64,000 bases of DNA from Bacteroidota bacterium (GTDB taxonomy: Bacteria; Bacteroidota; Bacteroidia; UKL13-3): positions 478,395 through 542,394 of the forward strand of contig JAZKBU010000005.1 in the NCBI GenBank assembly GCA_040388375.1. The letters run 5' to 3'. Shown here piece by piece: positions 44,388-54,199 of this stretch; within the stretch, counting starts at the first letter, position 1; the number at the start of each line of letters is the position of its first letter. The translations under genes were made by a program, and so were the position numbers. A model generated the notes under the pieces. It was not told the DNA's origin, did no database searches, and worked only from the letters and a program-made list of their open reading frames with translations.

Positions 44388-47108
44388 ATGAACAGGAATA
44401 TTTTAACAGGCATAGTTATAACCTCCATACTGACTATTTTTTTTCTATTGGTCTTTTATTTTTTTAAGATTAATACAAAAACATTGCATGCTATCAATGT
44501 ATTACCTCGTAATACGGTATTTGCCATAGAGGTTAAAAATGTTTCGTTACAATACAAATTGTTAAATCAACAATTGTTTTGGCAACAATTATGTAACAAC
44601 CCAACTATTTCACAAGCCAATAATAATGTTAAGTTTCTTGATAGCTTGTTAAACGAGCAAAACGATTTTGAAGACTGGAAAGAAAGTGAGAACATAGTTA
44701 TATCATTTCATGCCTATAAAAACAATACAGTTGATGAATTAATAATGGTTGAAACCATTAAAAAAATTGATATGGATGATGCTGTAAACTGGATTTACGA
44801 TAACCATAAAGACAGGTTTAACAAGAGCAAGCGTAACTTTTTGGGCAATACCATTTACGACTTTGTTGATTTTAAAACACAAAAAGCATTTAGTATAGCT
44901 TATAAAAACAAATTATTTATTGTTTCTACCAACGGACAATTGGTTGAAGAGGCGCTGATAAATACCAATGGTAAAAAAGCTTTTGAAACATCGAAACTCG
45001 ATAAACTAAGTTATGTAAAAAGTTTAGGTAACTATAACTTATATGTGAACTATAAAAACTTACCGCTTTTTGTAGGCAGTTATATTGATTTAAGTAAAAT
45101 GCCAAACCTAATGCCTGTCGAAACTATGTCAGAGTGGGCCGCTTTGGGTGTAAACGTAAATAAAAACAATATTCATTTAAAGGGTGTAAGTGTTACTGAC
45201 GACTCCCTTTTTCAATACTTTGATTGTTTTAATAACTTACAATCATCAGAGCAAAGCATTAAAAAATTAATTCCTGCCAATGCTACCTATTACATGGGTA
45301 TAAACTTTAACGATGAAAAAGTATTTGAACAAAATTTAATAGAATACTACAAAGTAAACAATATCAATACCACCAATATGGTACGTGACAGTATTGATAA
45401 TGTACCAAACTATTTAAACCTAAAGAAGAATTTAAAATTAAGCTTAGGAAACGAGATAGCACAAATTGGATTGCACAATCCACAGTTGAGTATAGATAGT
45501 TGCCAACTGTTAATTGTTAAACTTAAAAATAAGGATTTATTGTTACATGAGTTTAAACAAATAACACAAACCGATAGTACTCAAAATAGTACCGATACTT
45601 TGTTAGCCAATATTCCCAATGTATTTAAAGTTAACTTAAGTACTTATTTCGATTACAGATGGGGCAATATTTTTACTAAACATCAAGCTACGTTTGCTTT
45701 TATGTATAACGATTATATGGTTTTGGCTAATAATTTAATAACCATTAATGAGTTTTACCAACAACAATTAAAGTCAGCGTTATTATCAAACAATGCTGAT
45801 TTTATTAACCACGAATCAGAGTTAAATCAAAACAATAATATTGAGCTGATAGTAAACAATGATTTTATGTCGCAACAGATTGAACAGGTATTGCAGCCTG
45901 AATTTGCTACTACTTATTTAAGTAACAAAGGCTATTTTAAAAAAGCTAAACTATTTAGTTTTCAAATGGCCGCTACTACCGACAAAAATTATGTAACTAA
46001 CGTGCACATAAGCTTTAATGTAAACGAAAGCAATAAAACACAACTGATGTGGGATTTGGATTTAGACACCAACATTGTAATGGAGCCACAGGTCGTTTTT
46101 CATTCGCCTACCAACCAGAATGTAGTGTTTGTACAAGATGCCAAAAACCAAGTGTATATAATTAATAACGAAAGCAAAATATTGTTTAAAGTACCTGTAG
46201 TTGGCCGTATTTTAGGTAAAGTAAACCAGGTTGATGCTTTCAATAATGGAAAAGTTCAATACTTGTTTAATACAGGTTCGCAGGTTTATTTGTTAGATGA
46301 AAACGGCAAAAATTTACAAGGTTATCCGTTTTGGATACCAACAGGAACTAACTACCCAATAGTAGTGGCTGATTATTATAAAGACAAAAGTTACCAGATA
46401 TTTGCCATTGGTAAGTTTTATAAAATATGGGCTTATAATATTCAGTCAAAATTATTACCGGGCTGGAATCCTAAAAATGCATGGCCTAATCCGGTTCAAA
46501 ATATTCAGAACTTTTCTTTTAGAAACGAACTCATTTCTTATGTGATAGATGAAAAAGGAAAACTTAACTTTTACCAGTTGAATGGCAAAACCCATAACGT
46601 GTTTGGCTTTGATAGTTTAAATAACTACAAATACATGACACACGAAGCTATTGACTCAACCCATATTAAGTTTTATTACATGGATTCAACCAATTTATTT
46701 AAGGTAAAATATTTTGATGCCACTGGAATAAGTAAAGTAAATATTATAAAAACCATTACATCAAAACCGATTAATAGTTATTTTATTAATAACGAACTTC
46801 ATTTCTTAAATAAGGAAAATATTACTTACACCATTACCAATAACCAAGGCCGTATTCTATACACTAAAATGTTACCTGATAGTTTTAATTATCAAATGCA
46901 GTTAATGTATAATAGTACAGGCTATCATGTTTCGTATTTAGATAGTTTAGTAGGAAAAGTATATTTTGAAAGTACTACCAATAAACCCGTAACGGAGTTT
47001 CCGTTAAAAGCTAACCTGTACTATAAATTTGGTAATTTAATGAACGATGAACGTAATTATTTAATTACATCGATGGATCGTAAATTATTAGTGTATCAGG
47101 TAAAATAA
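44388..47108 (+). CDS. Large DUF3352-like membrane-anchored protein with beta-propeller-like C-terminus
   Basis: This 906-residue protein has one N-terminal membrane helix (about 7-27), so it is anchored with most of the chain outside the cytoplasm. Residues about 40-570 (VLPRNTVFAIEV onward) resemble DUF3352 proteins of Bacteroidota. From about 590, WD/PQQ-like repeats (DAKNQVYIINNESKI, GSQVYLLDENGKNLQGYPF, EKGKLNFYQLNGKT) suggest a propeller. Function is unknown. It is followed five bases later by a flippase-like gene. Confidence 0.65.
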   Translation: MNRNILTGIVITSILTIFFLLVFYFFKINTKTLHAINVLPRNTVFAIEVKNVSLQYKLLNQQLFWQQLCNNPTISQANNNVKFLDSLLNEQNDFEDWKESENIVISFHAYKNNTVDELIMVETIKKIDMDDAVNWIYDNHKDRFNKSKRNFLGNTIYDFVDFKTQKAFSIAYKNKLFIVSTNGQLVEEALINTNGKKAFETSKLDKLSYVKSLGNYNLYVNYKNLPLFVGSYIDLSKMPNLMPVETMSEWAALGVNVNKNNIHLKGVSVTDDSLFQYFDCFNNLQSSEQSIKKLIPANATYYMGINFNDEKVFEQNLIEYYKVNNINTTNMVRDSIDNVPNYLNLKKNLKLSLGNEIAQIGLHNPQLSIDSCQLLIVKLKNKDLLLHEFKQITQTDSTQNSTDTLLANIPNVFKVNLSTYFDYRWGNIFTKHQATFAFMYNDYMVLANNLITINEFYQQQLKSALLSNNADFINHESELNQNNNIELIVNNDFMSQQIEQVLQPEFATTYLSNKGYFKKAKLFSFQMAATTDKNYVTNVHISFNVNESNKTQLMWDLDLDTNIVMEPQVVFHSPTNQNVVFVQDAKNQVYIINNESKILFKVPVVGRILGKVNQVDAFNNGKVQYLFNTGSQVYLLDENGKNLQGYPFWIPTGTNYPIVVADYYKDKSYQIFAIGKFYKIWAYNIQSKLLPGWNPKNAWPNPVQNIQNFSFRNELISYVIDEKGKLNFYQLNGKTHNVFGFDSLNNYKYMTHEAIDSTHIKFYYMDSTNLFKVKYFDATGISKVNIIKTITSKPINSYFINNELHFLNKENITYTITNNQGRILYTKMLPDSFNYQMQLMYNSTGYHVSYLDSLVGKVYFESTTNKPVTEFPLKANLYYKFGNLMNDERNYLITSMDRKLLVYQVK

Positions 47109-47113
47109 TTACT

Positions 47114-48088
47114 ATGTTTAAGTCCAAAACCATTTTAATTATTCAGTACCTTGCTTTTGCAATCATTAGTGTTGGCTTGGTATATTATTGTTTTGGTAAA
47201 ATTGATTTAAGTACCTTTTACAATACCTTACTCAAAGGCAATTATTCTATTCTGTTTTTGGTAACCATAGTTTCCCTTGTGGTTTATTATATCCGTATAA
47301 AACGATGGCAGTATTTATTAAAATCGCTGCATTATAAGCTGGCTTTTAATACCGGCTTTGCTTCATTGGCTTCGTGTTATCTGGTTAGTTTTGTAGTGCC
47401 TAGGGCAGGGGAGATAGTACGTTGTGCAATTACCAAACAAACCGATAAAATTGATTTAACTGCCAATGCTACCAGTATTATATTTGAGCGTTTAGTCGAT
47501 ATATTATGCTTGTTTATATTACTGGTATCTCTACTCGGTATAGAGCTATTTATTGATACCAAAATTTTGTTGAACTGGATTGATTTTAACAGTTACGTTT
47601 TACTCATAAAAAAGTATGCTGTTTTAGGAATTATTGGAGTTGTAGCTGTTGGCATATTTTTATATCTGAATAAAATTCAAAAAATAAACCAGTTTCTTAT
47701 TAAACTTTGGCTTGATATAAAAATACTACTTCAGTATGCTACCAATATTGGTTTTTTAGCACAAACCTTAGCTATTTGGTGTTGCTATTTTTTAATGACT
47801 TACTTATGGTTTTTTGTGTTTGAATCAACTAGCCAGTTAAGTTTATTGCAGGCATTACAAATTACTTTAGTGGGTTCTTTGGCACGCTCTTTACCATTAC
47901 CGGGGGGGGCAATGGGTGCTTATCATTTGGCAGTAGCCTTGGCTTTAAACAAAATGCATATCGACAATGAAACAGCTTTAAGCCTGGCTTTTATTATACA
48001 TGGTTTTCAAACCGTATATACCTTTTTTGTGGGTAGCACTTCTTTAACATGGTTATTGCTAACCAATAAAATTTACCGCATTAAATAA
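47114..48088 (+). CDS. UPF0104/AglD2-like multi-pass membrane protein
   Basis: This 324-residue protein has about eight membrane helices and the LPG-synthase membrane-domain family features: LVSFVVPRAGEIVRC (about 94-108), FERLVDILCLF (about 123-133) and LPGGAMGAYH near 263-272. Relatives move or modify lipid-linked substrates. A G8 tract (47902-47909) lies within it. It is five bases after the DUF3352-like gene and overlaps the convergent sortase by 16 bases. Confidence 0.8.
   Translation: MFKSKTILIIQYLAFAIISVGLVYYCFGKIDLSTFYNTLLKGNYSILFLVTIVSLVVYYIRIKRWQYLLKSLHYKLAFNTGFASLASCYLVSFVVPRAGEIVRCAITKQTDKIDLTANATSIIFERLVDILCLFILLVSLLGIELFIDTKILLNWIDFNSYVLLIKKYAVLGIIGVVAVGIFLYLNKIQKINQFLIKLWLDIKILLQYATNIGFLAQTLAIWCCYFLMTYLWFFVFESTSQLSLLQALQITLVGSLARSLPLPGGAMGAYHLAVALALNKMHIDNETALSLAFIIHGFQTVYTFFVGSTSLTWLLLTNKIYRIK
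47902..47909 (+). repeat. G8 homopolymer inside the flippase-like gene
   Basis: Eight consecutive G residues encode Pro-Gly-Gly-Ala (ccg ggg ggg gca) in an otherwise AT-rich gene. A gain or loss of one base would shift the frame near residue 264 of 324. Confidence 0.9.
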
Positions 48089-51000
48089 ATTTTTCCTACC
48101 CCTTCCGTAAAGTATTTATCAGTAGCGTTTGATTTACTGGTTTCAATACTCCTTTCATTTATACGGGTAATTACCTGGTATAAATACACTCCGTTTGCTA
48201 ATCGGTCACCATACATATCGTTTCCATCCCAAGCATATTCGCTTATGTTATTACCTATTTTAATAGCACCAAACTCTTGCCGGGTTATTTCCTTTACTAC
48301 TTTACCGGTAATGGTCATAATACGTATCAATAAATCATCGGGCGTTTTGCTACCGGTTAATGTAAATATAAACCTGATATTGGTAGTACCCGGATTTGGA
48401 TAGGGGAAAAAGTTAGTGATGGTTGATTTGTTAATTACTTTAAAGTTTACCTCATAATCGTTAGAGCCAGATTTATTGCCTACCGCATCTGCTGTTTGTA
48501 CCTTTAAAGTATAAGTATCGTCTGCTAAGTTTTTAGGTTTATATATTAAAGTAGCTTTGTTGTTTTTATCCGATGCAGGAATAAACTGCACATCGCTGTT
48601 GTTGATATAAATTTTTTCAAAGTCAAAATTACTTTGTTTCTTTATCCATAAGCTAAACTTACTCGTATCGTTTTGGAGTATAAATTTATTGTTATCAGTC
48701 GAGGTAATTTGTATAGTTGGCTGTGGCGAAACAATATCACCACTCATAATTTTTACCCCGTCAAAAGTTACACTTATGTACGGGTTACTGTTATCATTAG
48801 TAACCGTTAAATTAGTGCTTATATAATTGTTTATATACGTTAACTCCTGTACAGTTTTCTCATTATTAAGCGTAAACTGAACCTGGTTGTTTTGGCTTAA
48901 TCCCAAGGTAGGAAGCTTTTTGCTAAATGTATAATTGCTGTTTATAGCCAAAGGTAAAATAGTGTCATTGGACTGGTACTTGGTAACACGCGATTCATCT
49001 ACTATTTTTATGTTCAGGTTAGCGGTATCGAAAGTAATTTTACCAATATTTTCAATACCAATTTCTACCAATAAACTATCGCCTTCTTCAATAGGATTGT
49101 TTTTTACGGTAAACACTAAATTAGGTGATAACTTAGCTTCGGCAGCAGGCGTAGCTTCAATTTGCCAGTAACCAAATTGTTGTGGAGTACGTTTGGTACT
49201 GTCTTCCATATCAATTTTAAGTTTCAAGTAAGGTATCAACTTGGCATCTATTAAACTCAGGTCTACATTTGATGATGTAATGTTTGTATAAATTAAAGTA
49301 TCAGCTCCTTGTTTATTTACACCAATAATATCAATATGGTATTTGCTGTTAGGGGAAACATCCGTTTCATCAAAAGAGTATAATAATTTGCTCCAGCTAT
49401 TTACCGGCCCGAATGGTTTTGATACAATACTACCTCTGTACCATTTGGTAACCAAAGGTTTTATTATTTTAATGAAACGGGTATCCTGAGGTTGATTGGC
49501 TGCAGGTGGTAAGCTTACCATTCCCTGGTCAACTAAGGCTCCCAGCGAGTCATTATTCACCGTATCTTCAGCAGCAAAATTAATAGGTGCATCTTTCATA
49601 CTTATAATAGCCCAGGCTGTATTTTTACTTTTTATTTGAGATATTTTAGTAGCACCAATTTTTGATAAACTATTTAAAGTAGCAGTATCCCAATGGTCTA
49701 TCCCACTATCATACCTTGAAAAGATAGCCACATAATAACCCGAAGGAATACTGTCTATAAATGTTCTAAATTCTTCTCTACCACCAACGGTTCTTGTATC
49801 AAATGGATAATAACGGTAACTTCTATTGGTTTTATTACTTTGAACAAATGCACAATTAAAAGGGTAATTAGGTAGTTCATAAGGGATTTCAGCTTGGTAA
49901 GGTTCAAAAACAAGAGCAACTGTTCCTTGTGATATACAAGAACCAACGCCAGCATTTAATTGATATGGTATTATAACTCCCATATTTCTATGGTCAAAAC
50001 GTTTATTTTGCATTCCAAGGTTTAATTCATTGTCAGCAAATTCAAGTCGTTTTTTTACACTGTTAAACATCGTTTCTTCATTGAAGCTAGTATTGGAGTA
50101 TTGGTCAAATGCACTTTGCCTGAATCCGAAAGTACTGTTTTGTATTTTTGTGAATGAAGCACTTACCCATGCTCCTCCCTGGTTTGCGGGTAAGTTAAAC
50201 CGGGCTCTCCAATAATAAACTATTGAGTCATTAGCGGCTAGTTTTATTTTCCATTTGGCTAAATCGTTAAACTTGATAATACCCGATGTTTGGTAAAAAG
50301 TAGAGCTTGTATTAAAGTTTAAAGAGCTGTCAATTTCAAAAATATATTCTTTATCTTTAGCTAATAAATCATTGTTCTGAGCAATTAATTCAACCGAATC
50401 AGAATTATGTAAAGCATAGTTAAGTGGACTTAATATATTTAAACCACTACCCGGAATAAACACAGTAGTGCTTTCACTGTTGTTTTGTTTATTAGCCTCC
50501 GTCTTACTGTTACGTTTATCAACTATTACTTTAAATGTATTGTTACCAACCATGCTGCTACCAAAACTTTTTAAGTTTAAGCTTAAAGTATCCATATAGT
50601 AAGGAGCAATAAGTGAAATACTATCGTAGGTAATTAAGTTGTTGTTGGGCAAATAATGCTCCACTGTAACAAGCAAAGTATCATCAATGGCTTTACCCAT
50701 GTTTTTAATAATGGCATTCAATTGAAATGAATCAACCTGTGCATTGATATCTTTATTGCTTAAGAAAATATTTTGCTGTGTAATTGCATAATCAGGTAAA
50801 GTAGGACTTGCCAAACGCAATGCTGGGTCACCCTGGTAAACCAACTGGTACGAGTGCGATATTTCAAATACGCCTCCCGAAGTAGTTGTTTCCGATAACG
50901 ATTGTGCTATAATCTGGCCAATGCTTTTACCATACATGTTTTTACTTAAGTTGCCATACATGGTATTCATCTGGCTAAATAAGCTTCCTGTTAAGGTTAA

Positions 51001-53106
51001 GTTAGAATGTGCCAGCCAGCCAATAGCGCCTTTGTTATTGGCTACTAAAAAATCTTTTCCATAAATGTTACCTGTGCCGTTAGGGTCTGCATCGCTTGCG
51101 TTACCTATATTACATCCGTTAAAGTAAAAGAAAGTGTATTTGTTTTGGTTCTGAATATTGTTGATACCTCCAAAGTCTACATCCAATACCGTTAAAGAAC
51201 CGTGGCCCAAAAAAGTCATTAAACCTTTTCCTTTGTTTAACTCACCAATTAATATTTCGCGTATACCAGTTTCAACAGGTTCTGAAGAGGTTTTATTGAA
51301 CGAAGTAACATTACCTCCAAAAAAAGTAGTGCTTATCTGGCTTTTGTTTCCATTTATTTGGTTAGTATATGTTATTTGTTCTGATTCACTTCCCCCACTT
51401 AAATGCAAAACCTGCTTGCGCCAATCGGCTAAGCTATCAGGATTGGTTTCGTAGTAAATAAGCTTATCCAAATAGTTTTGTACTTCCTGGTTGGTGGCTG
51501 CCGGAATACGTCCGGTTGCAATACCCGGTGCATAAGGTTTGCTTACATCTAAACCAAAGGTAAACATATTATCGCTGGCAGGTTCTCCTATGGCAGGAAC
51601 TAAATTTTTATTGTAAGCATCCTGAAAATTATTTCTTACCAAATTGTTTTGATAGCCTCTTCCCAATAAAAGAAGATACTCAGGTTTTTGACTTTGGTTA
51701 GTGTATAAATATTTAAGAAAATGTTTAACAGCCAATGGATGTTCATAGCCATAAGAAAATTGATTATATAAATCTTCACTAAACGTAAGTAAAGTATTGT
51801 ACGATTGCGCTCTGTAGTTTTTGTAATTAGCAGCAGCAGCACTTAACTTTTTATTGGATATAATAATAAAATTGTAGTTCAGTGTAGAGCTTACATAGTT
51901 CATATCAACAGGCTCTAACGAGCTGATATTTTTTATATCCGTATCGTCATAAACAAAGAACTTTTGTTCCTGGTTAAAGTTTTCAGCCAGCGCTTTTAAA
52001 TCTGTTCCCGTTAAACTACAGGTAATTTTCCTGTTGCTAGTTAAGTCCAATATATTAGGACTGCTTTTGGTATAGTTGGCAAATTGAAAGTAAATACGGC
52101 TGCTGCTTTGTTGTGCTATATGGCTAAAGTTTAAAGTGCTTGTGCCACTTAAAGTAAAGTTACTGGCGTATGAAAGCGTTAAATACGATAAAGCACTAAA
52201 ATCGCTGGTAATACCTAAATCAGCCAGAGTTTCAAATTTAAATTGTGTGGTAGCAGAGCCAATATTGGAAGCACTCAATGGTATAAAATAGCTTGTTTCA
52301 ATATAGCCTAAGTAAGTAGTATCTTTTATGGTAGTAAAGCCTCCGCCATTTGCAGCCACACCAATTTGTAAATGATGGTTGTTACCGGAAGTAGCAGCAT
52401 TACTTACTCCAAATACCTTTGATTCAAGAACAGGGCTAGGTCCCACATTGCTTATGTTTGGGGTATTGAGCCAATAAATCCTGCTGTCAGTTAATCCAAA
52501 CTTACTGCCCATCCAGCTTTCGCCATCCACGTATTCCGAGAGGTAATAAGCTTCCCTGTCTACACTGTAAAAAGTACCCCTGTAATATTCATCAAGCGGG
52601 GCAATGGTTGTTTTTTTTATAAAATAACTTTCAGGTGTATAAGCTGCGTAATTCGATTCATTAAAAGTGCTGAACCTTTTTGTTTGTATAGGACTTGAGA
52701 CAGGTAATATGGTTAAAAAATAAACGGCTGTATCTGTAAACAAACTATTAAACTGATGCGGTTGTTCTTTTGCCGTTCTGTATAGCTCAGCATCCAATTT
52801 GCCATCGTTTTTACCGGCATAAAATAATATATAATCACCAGTGTTAAATGCTCCATCGCCTTCGTTAGGTATAAAACAATATTGTTCAATGCCGTTTTTA
52901 AATAATTGAAAACGTTTAGGATGTAAACCGTTTAAATTAATTCCCAGTTGAGCCAAGGTAGTGGAGTCTATTTTATAAACACCCTCTTCCGAAATCTTAA
53001 TTTTATAGTAGGCCTGATTATTTTGTATCCATTCATTACCCAAAGACTGACCAAATAGGCCTAAGTTAATAAACAGGATACTGACAAGTAAAATTAATTT
53101 CTTCAT
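48073..53106 (-). CDS. porU2: Type IX secretion sortase, long PorU (PorU2-like), C25 peptidase
   Basis: This 1,677-residue protein is longer than ordinary PorU (about 1,100-1,300). It has a signal peptide (about 1-20, ending LFGQS). The gingipain-fold C25 peptidase region has a catalytic His in LMTFLGHGSLTVLD near residue 636 and Cys in FFYFNGCNIGN near 664. The C-terminal half holds CARDB/Ig-like repeats, and the end has a T9SS sorting/FlgD-like domain (FFPYPNPGTTNIRF; LANGVYLYQV). PorU cleaves and attaches type IX cargo at the cell surface. porV, its usual neighbour, is absent. The PorU2 label is by resemblance. Confidence 0.82.
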   Translation of the reverse strand: MKKLILLVSILFINLGLFGQSLGNEWIQNNQAYYKIKISEEGVYKIDSTTLAQLGINLNGLHPKRFQLFKNGIEQYCFIPNEGDGAFNTGDYILFYAGKNDGKLDAELYRTAKEQPHQFNSLFTDTAVYFLTILPVSSPIQTKRFSTFNESNYAAYTPESYFIKKTTIAPLDEYYRGTFYSVDREAYYLSEYVDGESWMGSKFGLTDSRIYWLNTPNISNVGPSPVLESKVFGVSNAATSGNNHHLQIGVAANGGGFTTIKDTTYLGYIETSYFIPLSASNIGSATTQFKFETLADLGITSDFSALSYLTLSYASNFTLSGTSTLNFSHIAQQSSSRIYFQFANYTKSSPNILDLTSNRKITCSLTGTDLKALAENFNQEQKFFVYDDTDIKNISSLEPVDMNYVSSTLNYNFIIISNKKLSAAAANYKNYRAQSYNTLLTFSEDLYNQFSYGYEHPLAVKHFLKYLYTNQSQKPEYLLLLGRGYQNNLVRNNFQDAYNKNLVPAIGEPASDNMFTFGLDVSKPYAPGIATGRIPAATNQEVQNYLDKLIYYETNPDSLADWRKQVLHLSGGSESEQITYTNQINGNKSQISTTFFGGNVTSFNKTSSEPVETGIREILIGELNKGKGLMTFLGHGSLTVLDVDFGGINNIQNQNKYTFFYFNGCNIGNASDADPNGTGNIYGKDFLVANNKGAIGWLAHSNLTLTGSLFSQMNTMYGNLSKNMYGKSIGQIIAQSLSETTTSGGVFEISHSYQLVYQGDPALRLASPTLPDYAITQQNIFLSNKDINAQVDSFQLNAIIKNMGKAIDDTLLVTVEHYLPNNNLITYDSISLIAPYYMDTLSLNLKSFGSSMVGNNTFKVIVDKRNSKTEANKQNNSESTTVFIPGSGLNILSPLNYALHNSDSVELIAQNNDLLAKDKEYIFEIDSSLNFNTSSTFYQTSGIIKFNDLAKWKIKLAANDSIVYYWRARFNLPANQGGAWVSASFTKIQNSTFGFRQSAFDQYSNTSFNEETMFNSVKKRLEFADNELNLGMQNKRFDHRNMGVIIPYQLNAGVGSCISQGTVALVFEPYQAEIPYELPNYPFNCAFVQSNKTNRSYRYYPFDTRTVGGREEFRTFIDSIPSGYYVAIFSRYDSGIDHWDTATLNSLSKIGATKISQIKSKNTAWAIISMKDAPINFAAEDTVNNDSLGALVDQGMVSLPPAANQPQDTRFIKIIKPLVTKWYRGSIVSKPFGPVNSWSKLLYSFDETDVSPNSKYHIDIIGVNKQGADTLIYTNITSSNVDLSLIDAKLIPYLKLKIDMEDSTKRTPQQFGYWQIEATPAAEAKLSPNLVFTVKNNPIEEGDSLLVEIGIENIGKITFDTANLNIKIVDESRVTKYQSNDTILPLAINSNYTFSKKLPTLGLSQNNQVQFTLNNEKTVQELTYINNYISTNLTVTNDNSNPYISVTFDGVKIMSGDIVSPQPTIQITSTDNNKFILQNDTSKFSLWIKKQSNFDFEKIYINNSDVQFIPASDKNNKATLIYKPKNLADDTYTLKVQTADAVGNKSGSNDYEVNFKVINKSTITNFFPYPNPGTTNIRFIFTLTGSKTPDDLLIRIMTITGKVVKEITRQEFGAIKIGNNISEYAWDGNDMYGDRLANGVYLYQVITRINERSIETSKSNATDKYFTEGVGKIYLMR

Positions 53107-53218
53107 TGATTAAGTTCAATTAACAAATATAACCGCAATTGCTTAAAAATGGAGGCGTAATTATTTTTTTACATTTTAATAAAATACCCATTTATATTGC
53201 GATTTTAAACCATATAAT

Positions 53219-54199
53219 TTGTCAAAAACAATTAAATATATATCGTTTGGTAAATACGAAACAGGGGGCTTTAAACACGAACTTTTTTTCGCCCAAAGTT
53301 TAGTAAACCTCTTAAACGAACAAGGTTTAAATTTAGTGTTACAACGGATACGGAAAAATAAATTTTATACGAACCTGTTCGGTTATATAAACCTACTGCT
53401 GATTGGTTTTACTGCCAATGCCAGTTACAATATAGTGGTTGCCCGCATTGCATTTACGGCTGTGCTTCGTAATTTGTTTAACAACAACAGGGTTTATATT
53501 GTACTGCATAATTACGATGAACAGGATGGAAAATCAGTTTGGCTAAAGCTGTATTTTAAAATGTTATTTGCCTTGCTATGGTATGTTCCGTTAAAAAGAG
53601 TAAGCATTATTACCGTGGCACCTTATTGGGTTCATTACTTTGAAACCATTACCCGTAATAATATTAAAGTACATTTGTTCCCCAACTTTTTTGACAATAG
53701 CTACTACACAAAGTTTGTAACCGGAAATAAGAAAAAACAAATACATCTGGGGCAGTGGAGCTTTAAAAACCATCCCGATGTTTTTACGTTAGCCGAACAG
53801 CTTCATAAAAAAGGCTATTACTGCTATATGAGCACTAACTATAAAAACTTTGCGGCACAACACAGTTATTTTGATGTATTGTATTTTGAGGAGTTTGATA
53901 ACTATTTAAAGTACATGGCTGAGAGCCAATTTACCATTGCTTTCACTGCCATTAACGAAGGATGGAACAGGGTAGCCCATGAAAGCATTTTGGTACATAC
54001 ACCTGTAATAGCTTATGCAAAAGCAGGCTTGAAAGATTTGGTTGATGAAAGCCATAGCTATGCCGTAAATAATATAGCGGAAGCCATAGCCATTATTGAA
54101 AATAAAAATGAGCCGGTAAATAGTCATTTACTGGCTCATTATGATAGGAGTTATTGTAATAATTATTTAAAGCCGATTACGGCAGAATTACTTAGTTAA
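53219..54199 (+). CDS. Glycosyltransferase (GT4-like)
   Basis: This 326-residue protein has a hydrophobic central stretch (FYTNLFGYINLLLIGFTANASYN), VYIVLHNYDEQDGKS near 101-115, and a C-terminal GT4-type nucleotide-sugar motif INEGWNRVAHESILVHTPVIAY near 244-265, including the EX7E pattern. Donor and acceptor are unknown. The start codon is TTG. It follows the sortase divergently and overlaps dnaJ convergently by eight bases. Confidence 0.75.
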   Translation: MSKTIKYISFGKYETGGFKHELFFAQSLVNLLNEQGLNLVLQRIRKNKFYTNLFGYINLLLIGFTANASYNIVVARIAFTAVLRNLFNNNRVYIVLHNYDEQDGKSVWLKLYFKMLFALLWYVPLKRVSIITVAPYWVHYFETITRNNIKVHLFPNFFDNSYYTKFVTGNKKKQIHLGQWSFKNHPDVFTLAEQLHKKGYYCYMSTNYKNFAAQHSYFDVLYFEEFDNYLKYMAESQFTIAFTAINEGWNRVAHESILVHTPVIAYAKAGLKDLVDESHSYAVNNIAEAIAIIENKNEPVNSHLLAHYDRSYCNNYLKPITAELLS

